Assembly (NCBI GenBank): GCA_019118845.1
Contig: DWYE01000025.1
Location: forward strand, 1 to 18,491
Direction of reading: 5' to 3'
Origin: Anaeromassilibacillus stercoravium
Lineage (GTDB): Bacteria; Bacillota; Clostridia; Oscillospirales; Acutalibacteraceae
DNA: 18,491 nucleotides
In this document: positions 5,429-12,965 of the stretch, piece after piece
How the letters are laid out: each line of letters begins with the position of its first letter
Numbering within the stretch: the stretch's first letter is position 1
Position numbers and translations under genes: made by a program
The notes under the pieces: generated by a model
The model's input: only the letters and a program-made list of their open reading frames with translations
The model's database searches: none
What the model was told of the DNA's origin: nothing

Positions 5429-6809
5429 AGAATTGGATCTTTTTCAAAATGTAATGCACCAGGTCGTCGATCTTCACACGCTCCTGCTCCATGCTGTCGC
5501 GGTCACGGACAGTAACGCAGCCGTCCGTCTCGCTGTCAAAGTCATAGGTGATGCAGTACGGCGTGCCGATCTCATCCTGCCGGCGATACCGCTTGCCAAT
5601 GGAACCGGCGTCGTCGTAATCCACCATAAAGTGCTTGGTCAGGCGGTTGTAGACCTCCTGCGCCTTATCGTTCAGCTTTTTGGAGAGGGGCAACACAGCA
5701 GCCTTGAACGGCGCGAGCGCCGGATGCAGGTGCATGACCACGCGGGTGTCCTTCTTTTCTGCATCGACCACCTCTTCGTCGTATGCGTCGCAGAGGAAGG
5801 CCAAAGTCACACGGTCCGCGCCGAGGGACGGCTCCACCACATAGGGGATGTAGCGCTCGTTGGCCTCCTGGTCGAAATATTCCAGGCTCTTGCCGGAGTG
5901 CTCCTGATGCTGCTTGAGGTCGTAGTCCGTGCGGTCTGCAATGCCCCAGAGCTCGCCCCAGCCGAACGGGAACAGGTACTCGATGTCCGTGGTGGCTTTG
6001 GAATAGAAGGAAAGCTCCTCTTTGGCGTGGTCGCGCAGGCGCATGTTCTCCTCCGTCATGCCGAGGGACAGCAGCCAGTCGCGGCAGAAGCCGCGCCAGT
6101 ATTCGAACCATTCCAGATCGGTGCCCGGCTTGCAGAAGAATTCGCATTCCATCTGCTCAAATTCGCGGATACGGAAGATAAAGTTGCCCGGCGTGATCTC
6201 ATTGCGGAAGCTCTTTCCCACCTGGCATACGCCGAAGGGGACCTTTTTACGCGTGGTGCGCTGGATGTTGTTGAAGTTTACGAAGATGCCCTGGGCAGTT
6301 TCCGGGCGGAGGTAGAGTTCATTTTTCGCATCCTCCGTCACGCCCTGGAACGTCTTAAACATCAGGTTGAACTGGCGGATGTCCGTAAAGTTGGAGGAAC
6401 CGCAGTTCGGGCATTTGATGTCGTGCTCTTTGATGAAATCCATCATCTGCTGGTTGCTCCAACCGTCCGCCGGTTCCCCGGTGAAGTCCTCGATCAATTT
6501 ATCGGCACGATGGCGCGTTTTGCAATCGCGGCAGTCCATCAGCGGGTCGGAGAAGCCGCCCACATGGCCGGAAGCCACCCAGACCTCCGGGTTCATCAGG
6601 ATTGCGGCGTCCAAACCGACGTTGGTGGGGCTTTCCTGGACGAACTTCTTCCACCAAGCCCTTTTCACATTGTTCTTAAACTCCACACCGAGCGGGCCGT
6701 AATCCCAGGAATTGGATAGGCCACCGTAGATTTCAGAACCCGGGTAGACAAAGCCGCGGCTTTTGCAAAGCGCTACAATTTTTTCCATGGTCTTTTCCGT
6801 TGCTAACAT
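5427..6809 (-). CDS. glyS: Glycyl-tRNA synthetase, single-chain homodimeric type
   Basis: A 460-residue class II aminoacyl-tRNA synthetase that charges tRNA-Gly with glycine using ATP. All three class II motifs are visible: motif 1 around GPLGVEFKNNVKRAWW (39-54), motif 2 FRNEITPGNFIFRIREFEQME, and motif 3 EPSLGADRVTLAFL. A Cys-X2-Cys near 93-96 and C--C around 165-168 (CPNCG) suggest zinc binding. The C-terminal anticodon-binding domain starts near ALAPFKAAVLPL. This is the eukaryote-like alpha-2 GlyRS of Firmicutes (often called glyQS), not the split GlyQ/GlyS type. ATG at 6807-6809 follows TGGAGG. No T-box leader is seen in the 63 bp before it, so it may be read from the gtrA promoter. Confidence 0.97.
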   Translation of the reverse strand: MLATEKTMEKIVALCKSRGFVYPGSEIYGGLSNSWDYGPLGVEFKNNVKRAWWKKFVQESPTNVGLDAAILMNPEVWVASGHVGGFSDPLMDCRDCKTRHRADKLIEDFTGEPADGWSNQQMMDFIKEHDIKCPNCGSSNFTDIRQFNLMFKTFQGVTEDAKNELYLRPETAQGIFVNFNNIQRTTRKKVPFGVCQVGKSFRNEITPGNFIFRIREFEQMECEFFCKPGTDLEWFEYWRGFCRDWLLSLGMTEENMRLRDHAKEELSFYSKATTDIEYLFPFGWGELWGIADRTDYDLKQHQEHSGKSLEYFDQEANERYIPYVVEPSLGADRVTLAFLCDAYDEEVVDAEKKDTRVVMHLHPALAPFKAAVLPLSKKLNDKAQEVYNRLTKHFMVDYDDAGSIGKRYRRQDEIGTPYCITYDFDSETDGCVTVRDRDSMEQERVKIDDLVHYILKKIQF

Positions 6810-6872
6810 GTAAAATCCTCCATTGGCCGGGGCGCTGGCTGCGCTCCGTTGATGATATTGGGGAAATGCGCT

Positions 6873-7295
6873 CTACTGCGGGCGTTTGAAAATAAACAGT
6901 TTGCTGAACACATAATTGAGAACAATTACAATGACATTCATGAGGACTTTTGCCAGCCAGTCGTTCCAGGTGAGAACGTCCACCAGCAGCCACATGCCTG
7001 CGGTATCCACCGCGAGGGAAAACAGGCGCGCACCCACAAAGGAGACCAGCTCCCGCAGCACCAACTTGGCCGCAAAACTTTTGCTTCGGAACACAAAGAC
7101 CTTATTGGTGAGGAAGGCGAACGCGACAGAGAGCACCCACGCGAGCGTATTGGCCGTCAGCAACTGCCATTGCAGGACATCCCGCAGCAGCCCAAAGGAA
7201 AGGATATTGACCGCCGTGGTCAGGATGCCGAACAAAATGTACAGAAGCATCTCTGGGGCAGTCAAGAACCGCCAAATTTTTTTCAGCTTTTCCAC
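6873..7295 (-). CDS. GtrA-family membrane protein
   Basis: A 140-residue protein with four predicted membrane helices, the normal size and shape of the GtrA/DPMS-like family. Typical family patterns are YILFGILTTAVNILSFGLLRD near the start, NTLAWVLSVAFAFLTNKVFVF in the middle and VLNYVFSKLFIFKRPQ at the end. Such proteins are thought to take part in moving lipid-linked sugars across the membrane for polysaccharide or wall-polymer glycosylation; the substrate here is unknown and no glycosyltransferase lies nearby. The start is the GTG at 7293-7295, preceded by AAAGGAT; the ATG two bases upstream is out of frame and stops at once. glyS follows 63 bp downstream, probably on the same transcript. 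Confidence 0.88.
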   Translation of the reverse strand: MEKLKKIWRFLTAPEMLLYILFGILTTAVNILSFGLLRDVLQWQLLTANTLAWVLSVAFAFLTNKVFVFRSKSFAAKLVLRELVSFVGARLFSLAVDTAGMWLLVDVLTWNDWLAKVLMNVIVIVLNYVFSKLFIFKRPQ

Positions 7296-7323
7296 ATGAA
7301 TCCCATCCTTTTCGTATGTTTAT

Positions 7324-7352
7324 AGTTTATCATTCTATGCCCCGGCTTGCAA
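7324..7352 (-). promoter_or_regulatory. gtrA-glyS promoter
   Basis: On minus, TTGCAA (7347-7352), a 17-base spacer and TAAACT (7324-7329), about 30 bp before the GTG start. The remaining 7353-7474 stretch shows no gene or T-box-like GGGTGG-ACCGCG element. Confidence 0.55.
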
Positions 7353-7474
7353 GGCAGATTTTCGCATCTATGGTTTTCTTTTGGTTGCGCAGGGCCTCCG
7401 CTATGAGGATTCTGACATATTCCCCTGATTGGGATGAAAACCATTTGCAAATGCGGTTTCCTGATTACAAAATC

Positions 7475-7516
7475 GATAGGCGCGCCACAGAAAAGTACAT
7501 CTGTAGCGCGCCTATC
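7475..7516 (-). terminator. Hairpin terminator after the S41 gene
   Basis: GATAGGCGCGC (7475-7485) pairs with 7506-7516, a C/A mismatch follows, then ACAG pairs with CTGT around a 10-nt loop. On minus it lies 25 bp after the S41 stop and is followed by GATTTTG, a short T-run. It probably closes the cell-wall cluster. Confidence 0.65.
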
Positions 7517-7540
7517 CACATATTTTTTCAAAAACTGCCT

Positions 7541-8977
7541 TTATCCTGCCGTGCTGCTGGACGTACTGCCTTCTTCCGTGGGCTGGGTCCCTTCCGAAGA
7601 GGCGGCGTCCTCACCGGTTGCCGAACCTTCCCCGGCCTCCTCCGGGATGGCGTCCGTCCCCTGCGCGCTCTGCGTCCCGGGGATTTCTGCAACTGCCGCC
7701 CCTTGGCGTACCAATGCGCTGACGGCGGCTTGCAGCTGCGCATCATCGGTATGGGCTAGTTCATCGCGCGCCAGCAAGTCCATCTGCTCCTCGGTCAAGG
7801 TGGCGGATATATCTGCGGCAATCCCTACGCCGTTGAACACGGTCCCTCCCGGCGTCAAATAATTCGCCACGGAAAGCGTAATCGCAGAACCGTCCGAAAG
7901 GGGGATGACCTCGTCCTTTGTGCCATATCCCGCCGTCGGTTGTCCGACAACCAGGCCCTTTTTGAATTCCTTTATATCCGCAGCAAAAATTTCTGCTGCG
8001 CCAAAGGTGGTCTCATTTGCAATGACGCTGATCGGAAGCGCAATCTCGTTGGATTTCGATGTATATTCCACCGTCGTCTGCCCATTCTTATCCTGCGTGG
8101 TCACCAGGTTGCCCGCCGGCAACAGGGTGTCCAGCATGGACGCCATCGCCTCCACGCTGCCACCGGAATTGTTCCGCAAGTCAATTACCAAACCCGCTAC
8201 TTTCTGCTTATTGAGCGAGGAAAGGGCGGAATTGAATTGCTCGACGCTGCTGTCGTTGAATTCAGAGATTTTGATGTATCCCACATTCCCGTTGATCACG
8301 GACGAAGTAATGCTCTGCTTGGTGTATTCCGCCCTGGTAACGGTGATTTCCAGATACTCCCCCTGCGGTTCCGTCCCAGACGAGTCTGTGCCATCCGCAA
8401 CAGTATTCTCGCTCTCCGCAGCGGCTTCTGTAGGCTGGGCTGCGCGGTAAATCCCCAGGGTGACGGTCGTTCCGGCTGTCCCGTCCAGGCGGTTGAGCGC
8501 GTCGCCATACGTAATCCGGACAATCTCGCGGCCGTCCATCGAGACGATGGTATCGCCCTTTCGGATGCCGCTCTGCTCCGCGGGGGAATTCGGCATCACC
8601 TGGATGACTTCCATGTTGCCGTCCTCGTCCATGACTGTTTTAATCCCAACGCCGGTGTTTTTCCCCGCCGTGCCGGTCTGATAGGTCTTATACCGTTCCG
8701 CGGACATGTACTGGGCCTGTAAATCGCCCAACCCCGCAATATATCCCGCGCAAATGCCATCGGTCAACTGCGTTTCGTTAATCTCACCGACGTAGTCCTG
8801 CCGCGCCTTTTGGTCGATCTCACTGAGCTTTGTGTACATCGCCTGCCGCTCGTTGACGTCGGCCACCTTTTCATTGAAGCTGTTCATCGCGTATACGTAT
8901 GTCAGGGATACGGTGACCGCCGCTGTGATCCCAGCAACAGCAACTGCCGCCCCCAGAGATATTTTCTTACCCATCAC
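7541..8977 (-). CDS. S41 (CtpA-like) protein with PDZ domain, catalytic dyad lost
   Basis: A 478-residue exported protein. An N-terminal signal anchor (about 5-30) leads to an S41 N-terminal helical part, a PDZ domain (about 107-180, GVGIKTV and SPAEQSGIRKGDTIVSMDG), the S41 core (VGYIKISEF, GLVIDLRNNSGGSV) and an acidic, Ser/Thr-rich tail of about 45 residues. Active CtpA/Prc/D1P enzymes use a Ser in the SASASE motif and a Lys 25 residues later in TFGKG. Here the matching motifs are NETTFGAAEI (321-330) and PTAGYGTK (347-354), so Gly326 and Tyr351, also 25 apart, replace them. It is therefore probably a pseudoprotease with a folded core. The start is the GTG at 8977 or the next ATG at 8974 behind AAGGA. 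It follows the FtsEX-M23 genes, a place where active CtpA homologues are common. Confidence 0.9.
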   Translation of the reverse strand: MMGKKISLGAAVAVAGITAAVTVSLTYVYAMNSFNEKVADVNERQAMYTKLSEIDQKARQDYVGEINETQLTDGICAGYIAGLGDLQAQYMSAERYKTYQTGTAGKNTGVGIKTVMDEDGNMEVIQVMPNSPAEQSGIRKGDTIVSMDGREIVRITYGDALNRLDGTAGTTVTLGIYRAAQPTEAAAESENTVADGTDSSGTEPQGEYLEITVTRAEYTKQSITSSVINGNVGYIKISEFNDSSVEQFNSALSSLNKQKVAGLVIDLRNNSGGSVEAMASMLDTLLPAGNLVTTQDKNGQTTVEYTSKSNEIALPISVIANETTFGAAEIFAADIKEFKKGLVVGQPTAGYGTKDEVIPLSDGSAITLSVANYLTPGGTVFNGVGIAADISATLTEEQMDLLARDELAHTDDAQLQAAVSALVRQGAAVAEIPGTQSAQGTDAIPEEAGEGSATGEDAASSEGTQPTEEGSTSSSTAG

Positions 8978-9121
8978 ATATCATTCCTTACTATGCAGGT
9001 ATTTCCATCTTTCCGCCCCGCATCCATATTCCAAGAACCCTTTCATCCCTGAAAAAGATTCCGGCGGAGCCTGTTCATGTGTCCCCGGCCTTTTTACTAT
9101 CATACCGGATTTCGTTTTCTT

Positions 9122-9152
9122 TTTATACGGCCAAATGTAAATTTTCTGTCAA
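9122..9152 (-). promoter_or_regulatory. Possible promoter of the S41 gene
   Basis: On minus, perfect TTGACA (9147-9152) and TATAAA (9122-9127), but the spacer is 19 bases, longer than ideal. It would give a leader of about 135 nt. The rest of the 8978-9227 gap shows no gene. Confidence 0.45.
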
Positions 9153-9206
9153 TCCTACCCGTTTTTGGCCCTTTCCAGCCATATATTGCCCGCTCCAACG
9201 GTCCCA

Positions 9207-9239
9207 TCCGCTGTTAACCATTGCTGGTCAACCTGCGGA
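9207..9239 (-). other. GCAA-capped hairpin at the stop of the second M23 gene
   Basis: On minus, TTGACCA-GCAA-TGGTTAA forms a 7-bp stem (one G-U pair) with a GNRA tetraloop, extended by TCCGC/GCGGA after a small internal loop. The stop codon TGA lies within the stem. No T-run follows, so it is not a standard terminator; it may stabilise or process the mRNA. Confidence 0.45.
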
Positions 9240-10595
9240 AAACCAATTGAATGGGTTCTGCCGGACGCCGTCGACGCGCACTTCAAAATGCAGATGCGGG
9301 CCTGTAGAATCGCCTGTACTGCCCACATAGGCGATGGTCTGGCCCCGTTCCACCTGCTGGCCCGTGCTCACTGCCAAGCTGCTGGCGTGTGCATATAGGG
9401 TGGAGTAGCCGCCGCCGTGGTCGATCATCACAAAGTTGCCATAGCTGTTGTCCCAGCCCGCTTTTACTACCTTTCCGCTGTTCGCCGCCACAATCGGCGC
9501 CCCATCAATGCTGTTTCCATTGGTGCGGTTGATGTCGATCGCCTTGTGGTCGCTGCTGTAGCCGCAGGAAATGTGGGTATATCCTGGCACTGGCCAAGTA
9601 AACTGCCCGCCCACGTATTCCAGAGGGGCGTCGTTCACAACCGGTGGCGCGGAGGATTCCTGCTCGGGTTCTTCCACCGGCTGTGTGGAACTTTCGCTTT
9701 CCTCTTGGTTTTGCTGCGCCTGTTCCTGCTGTTTCCGCTGCTCTTCCTCCTGCTGGCGTTTGAGCTCCTCCTGTTGGCGCTTCTGCTCCGCATAATAATC
9801 GGCCCACCACTGGTCGATCCGGTCGCCGGCCTCATTTTCTCTCCGGCGGATCTCCTCTTCCTCCATGGAGAGCGCGTCGCTCTCCGCCAGGATACCCTGT
9901 TCCTGGCTGGCAATGCCGTCCAAAACATTCTGCGCTTCGCTCTGCAACGCCCCCAATTCGGTGCGCTTTTGATCCAAGGTGCTCTTCGCTTCGGTGAGAT
10001 CGGCCCGGTTCTGCTCAATCTCCGCTTTCTCCGCCGCAATCCCCTGCATCTCTTCCTTGAGGCCATTGATCAATGCGACGTCATGCTCCGTAATGCTGCG
10101 GAGCAAATAGGTCTTATTGGCCAGATCCATTACATTTTGGGAACTTAGGAGGATCTGTAGGGTACTGGCTTCCCCTGTCTTATAGATTGCGCACAAGCGC
10201 TTTTTCAATTCATCAAAGGTCGTATTGACTTCCTGCTGCTTGCCGGAAAGTTGTGCCGTCTTCTCCTGGATGCTGGTGTCCAGTGTTGAAACTTGCTGGT
10301 TTAAAACATTGATCTGGCTCTGGACATTCTGCATCTGGCTGTCCAGGGTTGCCTTATATTCCTGCTGCTTTGACTTATCCGCGCGCAGTTGGTCCAGCTT
10401 TGCTTTCGTCGCTTCCTGCTGTTGCTCCAATTTCTCACGCTGCTGCTCCAGCTCCTGCTGTTCCTGCTGGAGTGCATCCAGATCCCCCTCGGAAACGGCC
10501 GCGTCAGCGCACCGAAGCGACGTGGTAGAGGAGCACAGCACAGCTACCGCCGCCAGAACCGCGGCCACGCGCCGGATTTTTTTTGACTGCTTCAT
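9228..10595 (-). CDS. M23 metallopeptidase with long coiled coil (second copy)
   Basis: A 455-residue secreted protein: signal peptide (about 1-33, ending near ADAA), a long Gln/Glu/Lys coiled coil (about 35-250), a charged Q/E-rich linker with EEQRKQQEQAQQ then a Ser/Pro/Glu stretch (about 270-325), and a C-terminal LytM/M23 domain. Zinc ligands are intact: His350 and Asp354 (HKAID) and His434/His436 (HLH). It therefore looks like an active peptidoglycan endopeptidase, unlike E. coli EnvC, whose LytM domain is only an activator. The coiled coil has the arrangement that FtsX binds in EnvC and PcsB. It is a close paralogue of the upstream copy and differs mainly in the longer linker. ATG 10595 follows a perfect AAAGGAGGG; the frame continues upstream but without signal peptide or RBS. 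Confidence 0.92.
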   Translation of the reverse strand: MKQSKKIRRVAAVLAAVAVLCSSTTSLRCADAAVSEGDLDALQQEQQELEQQREKLEQQQEATKAKLDQLRADKSKQQEYKATLDSQMQNVQSQINVLNQQVSTLDTSIQEKTAQLSGKQQEVNTTFDELKKRLCAIYKTGEASTLQILLSSQNVMDLANKTYLLRSITEHDVALINGLKEEMQGIAAEKAEIEQNRADLTEAKSTLDQKRTELGALQSEAQNVLDGIASQEQGILAESDALSMEEEEIRRRENEAGDRIDQWWADYYAEQKRQQEELKRQQEEEQRKQQEQAQQNQEESESSTQPVEEPEQESSAPPVVNDAPLEYVGGQFTWPVPGYTHISCGYSSDHKAIDINRTNGNSIDGAPIVAANSGKVVKAGWDNSYGNFVMIDHGGGYSTLYAHASSLAVSTGQQVERGQTIAYVGSTGDSTGPHLHFEVRVDGVRQNPFNWFSAG

Positions 10596-10635
10596 GGATT
10601 CCCTCCTTTGCACAACCCCTTTTATCCGATTTGAA

Positions 10636-10745
10636 ACAGGCATGTCCCGCCGGAAATCCCATCCGCCGCAGGGCCTGCCACCCGCAAGCAACGACGGATC
10701 TGCGGACGCCGCTGCGGGCGCCCCTTCCCAAAAGGACATGCCTGT
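10636..10745 (-). repeat. 12-bp inverted repeat enclosing an 86-nt GC-rich segment
   Basis: ACAGGCATGTCC (10636-10647) and GGACATGCCTGT (10734-10745) are perfect inverted copies. The 86 bases between are GC-rich and hold further complementary pieces: on minus ATCCGTCG with CGGCGGAT, CCGCA with TGCGG, and GGGAA with TTTCC. The element starts 18 bp after the stop of the first M23 gene and ends 41 bp before the second. It could be a structured leader or processing element, or a small inserted repeat. It matches no riboswitch class I recognise. Confidence 0.55.
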
Positions 10746-10762
10746 CTAAAATGCGCTTCTAA

Positions 10763-12019
10763 TTAAGAGAACCAATTGAACGGGTTCTTCCGCACGCCGT
10801 TGACACGAATCTCAAAATGCAGATGCGGCCCCGTCGAATTCCCGGTGCTGCCAACATAGGCGATGGTCTGCCCGCGGCTCACGGTTTGCCCTTTGCTGAC
10901 CGCCAGGCTGCTCGCATGGGCGTATAAGGTCGAATATCCACCGCCGTGGTCGATCATCACATAGTTGCCATAGCTGTAATGCCAGCCTGCCACAACCACT
11001 GTACCGCCGTTTGCCGCCACGATCGGCGCGCCGGAAATGCTCTTTCCGTTGGTCCGGTTGATGTCGATGGCCTTATGGCCGCTGCTGTAGCCGCAGGAAA
11101 TGTGCGTATAGCCCGGCACCGGCCAGGTGAACTGCCCGCCTACATAGCTCTCTGGCGCCGTGGTGTTGCTGCTTCCGCCGCTATTCCCACCGCTGCTTCC
11201 ACTGTTCTGGGAGGCATAATAATCCGCCCACCATTGGTCGATCTCCGCGGCAGCCTGTGCCTCTTCCTGCTCAATCCTTCTCTGTTCCGCAGCAAGGCTG
11301 TCGCTCTCCGACTGCATCGACTGCTCGTTTGCGGTCAGCTCATCCAGCACGCGCTGGGCCTCGCTTTCCAACGTACCTAATTCGTTGCGCTTGTTATCGA
11401 GCTCCGTCTTCGCTGCGGCGACCTCTTGGCGGTTCTGCTCGATCTCCGCCTTTTCGTCTGCAATGGACTGCAACTCTTCTTTGAGCGTATTGATCAATTC
11501 TGTGTCATGCTCGGTGATTACCTGCAAGAGATGGGTCTTATTGGCAAGATCCATCACATTCTCGGAATTCAAAAGGATCTGTAAGTTGCTCGCTTCGCCC
11601 GTCTTATACAGGGCACAGAGGCGTTCCTTTAGCTGCTCATAGTTAAAGTCAATGTCGGCCTGCTTGTCGGCAATCTGCTCTGTTTTTTCCGTAATGTTTT
11701 GATCCAGTGTGGAAATTTGCTCGTTCAGCACCGTGATCTGGCTCTGGAGGTTTTCCATCTGCTGATCCAGTGTATTTTTGTATTCCAGCTGTTTTTCTTT
11801 ATCCGCCTTCAAACTGGCCAGCTTCTGGTCGGTTGCCGCCTGCTGCTTGGCCAACTCCTGCTTCTGCTGCTGCAAGTCCTTTTGCTTCTGTTGCAGATCG
11901 GAAAGCTGGTCGGACGAGGCTGCATCCACATGCAGCTGGATCGCGCCCGGCGCGCAGAATACGGAAAACGCCAATACCAATGCCACAAACCCCTTGAGCC
12001 ATCTCTTCTTACAGGCCAC
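10763..12019 (-). CDS. M23 metallopeptidase with long coiled coil, FtsEX partner
   Basis: A 418-residue secreted protein: signal peptide (1-33, cut near VDAAS), a coiled coil of about 210 residues rich in Gln, Lys and Glu, a short Gly/Ser linker (SGSSGGNSGGSS, near 270) and a C-terminal M23 domain from about 292. Zinc ligands are complete: His315 and Asp319 (HKAID), His399 and His401 (HLH), with His368 nearby. It should cut peptide cross-links in peptidoglycan. The GTG start at 12019 overlaps the ftsX end by 11 bp behind GGAGGAG, so it is co-translated with ftsX. By analogy with EnvC, PcsB and CwlO it is the hydrolase that FtsEX switches on at division or elongation sites; this partnership is inferred from order and architecture. 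Confidence 0.93.
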   Translation of the reverse strand: MACKKRWLKGFVALVLAFSVFCAPGAIQLHVDAASSDQLSDLQQKQKDLQQQKQELAKQQAATDQKLASLKADKEKQLEYKNTLDQQMENLQSQITVLNEQISTLDQNITEKTEQIADKQADIDFNYEQLKERLCALYKTGEASNLQILLNSENVMDLANKTHLLQVITEHDTELINTLKEELQSIADEKAEIEQNRQEVAAAKTELDNKRNELGTLESEAQRVLDELTANEQSMQSESDSLAAEQRRIEQEEAQAAAEIDQWWADYYASQNSGSSGGNSGGSSNTTAPESYVGGQFTWPVPGYTHISCGYSSGHKAIDINRTNGKSISGAPIVAANGGTVVVAGWHYSYGNYVMIDHGGGYSTLYAHASSLAVSKGQTVSRGQTIAYVGSTGNSTGPHLHFEIRVNGVRKNPFNWFS

Positions 12020-12965
12020 CTAAATCTCCTCCTTCTTTCTTCAGGTATTTACCGAGCGTAATCAGGCCGCCCAGGGCGCCAAACAAGGCGCCGGCCAACA
12101 TAAAGATCAGAGTAATGCGCCAAGTGATGGGCCCGATGTCCACCGGCGAAAACAAGGGGATCGACGCAATGGAGGACACCAGCTTGTTATAGACGAGCAC
12201 CAGCAACCCGCTGGCCACCCCGCCGGACAGGAGGCCGATAATCACGCCTTCCACGATAAAGGGGACCCGGACAAACCAGTTTGTCGCACCCACGGATTTC
12301 ATAATGCTGATTTCCAACCGCCGTGAGAACATCGTCACACGGATCGTATTGGAAATGATAAACAGGGAAACAAGGCTCAAAATCAGGACAATCCAAAAGC
12401 CTACGGAGGTCACTAGGTTGTCCAAGCTGGTGAGCTGCTCCGCGATGTCGGAATAATCGATGATCTCGTCCACGCCATTGATCGCTTCAATCTGCGCCGC
12501 CGTCTCATCATACAGATTCAGGTCCTTCATCGAGATGCGGAACGCATCCGGCAGGAAATTTTCATCCCCCAAAAGGCCCTCCAATACGGTGCCGTCGTCG
12601 CCCAGCATATCCAACATATTTTGCACAGCGTCCTGCTTTGAGACAAATTCACATTCTTCAATATTGTCCAGCTGCTTGATCTCCTGCCCCACCCGGAGGC
12701 TGGTCAAGGTGGGCAGCCCTTCTTGAAGGTAGACCGTCGTGGAGTTGTTCCCCTCCAGCGACTTCATCGCCACATCCACATTCATGGAAAAGAGCACCGC
12801 CGCGCCCGTCAACAGCAGGCAGGAAACCAGCACGCCAACGGAGGCGAAACTCATGGTCCGGTTGCTCCAAATATTCTTAACGCCCTCTTTCAGCAAGTAC
12901 CCCAAGCTGGAAAGCCGGGAACCGGACCGTTTCTTTTGGGTACGTACCGTTTTAATCTTGCGCAT
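12009..12965 (-). CDS. ftsX: Cell division ABC transporter-like permease FtsX
   Basis: A 318-residue membrane protein with the FtsX layout: a cytoplasmic basic N-terminus, one membrane helix (about 38-60), an extracellular domain of about 130 residues (STTVYLQEG, then IEECEFVSKQDAV), and three C-terminal helices with the family motif RLEISIMKSVGATNWFVRVPFIVEG in the cytoplasmic loop. FtsX does not move a solute; it passes FtsE's ATP-driven change to a peptidoglycan hydrolase outside the cell. The start chosen is the ATG at 12963-12965 behind GGAGGTGG; the frame runs 48 bp upstream into ftsE without a better site. It overlaps ftsE by 14 bp and the downstream M23 gene by 11 bp, a tightly coupled operon. 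Confidence 0.95.
   Translation of the reverse strand: MRKIKTVRTQKKRSGSRLSSLGYLLKEGVKNIWSNRTMSFASVGVLVSCLLLTGAAVLFSMNVDVAMKSLEGNNSTTVYLQEGLPTLTSLRVGQEIKQLDNIEECEFVSKQDAVQNMLDMLGDDGTVLEGLLGDENFLPDAFRISMKDLNLYDETAAQIEAINGVDEIIDYSDIAEQLTSLDNLVTSVGFWIVLILSLVSLFIISNTIRVTMFSRRLEISIMKSVGATNWFVRVPFIVEGVIIGLLSGGVASGLLVLVYNKLVSSIASIPLFSPVDIGPITWRITLIFMLAGALFGALGGLITLGKYLKKEGGDLGGL

Noticed and set aside
5403..6719. Long plus-strand ORF of 438 codons
   Set aside because: It lies antisense to glyS, whose protein has all class II motifs; the ORF has no RBS and no family likeness, and arises from codon bias.
6810..7540. T-box riboswitch for glyS
   Set aside because: T-boxes are common on glycyl-tRNA synthetase genes, but no GGGTGG-ACCGCG box or antiterminator was found before glyS or gtrA.
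9136..9152. Second WalR box TGTAAA-N5-TGTCAA
   Set aside because: One base off consensus, and TGTCAA is fully explained as the -35 TTGACA of the minus-strand S41 promoter.
10596..10739. N-terminal extension of the second M23 protein
   Set aside because: The ATG at 10595 has a perfect RBS and signal peptide; the upstream part is the inverted-repeat region.
10636..10745. Cyclic-di-AMP or cyclic-di-GMP riboswitch before an M23 gene
   Set aside because: Such leaders often precede wall hydrolases, but the conserved core sequences I know are not present.
9228..12019. EnvC-like inactive LytM domains
   Set aside because: EnvC lacks zinc ligands; both proteins here keep the HKAID and HLH ligands and so look active.
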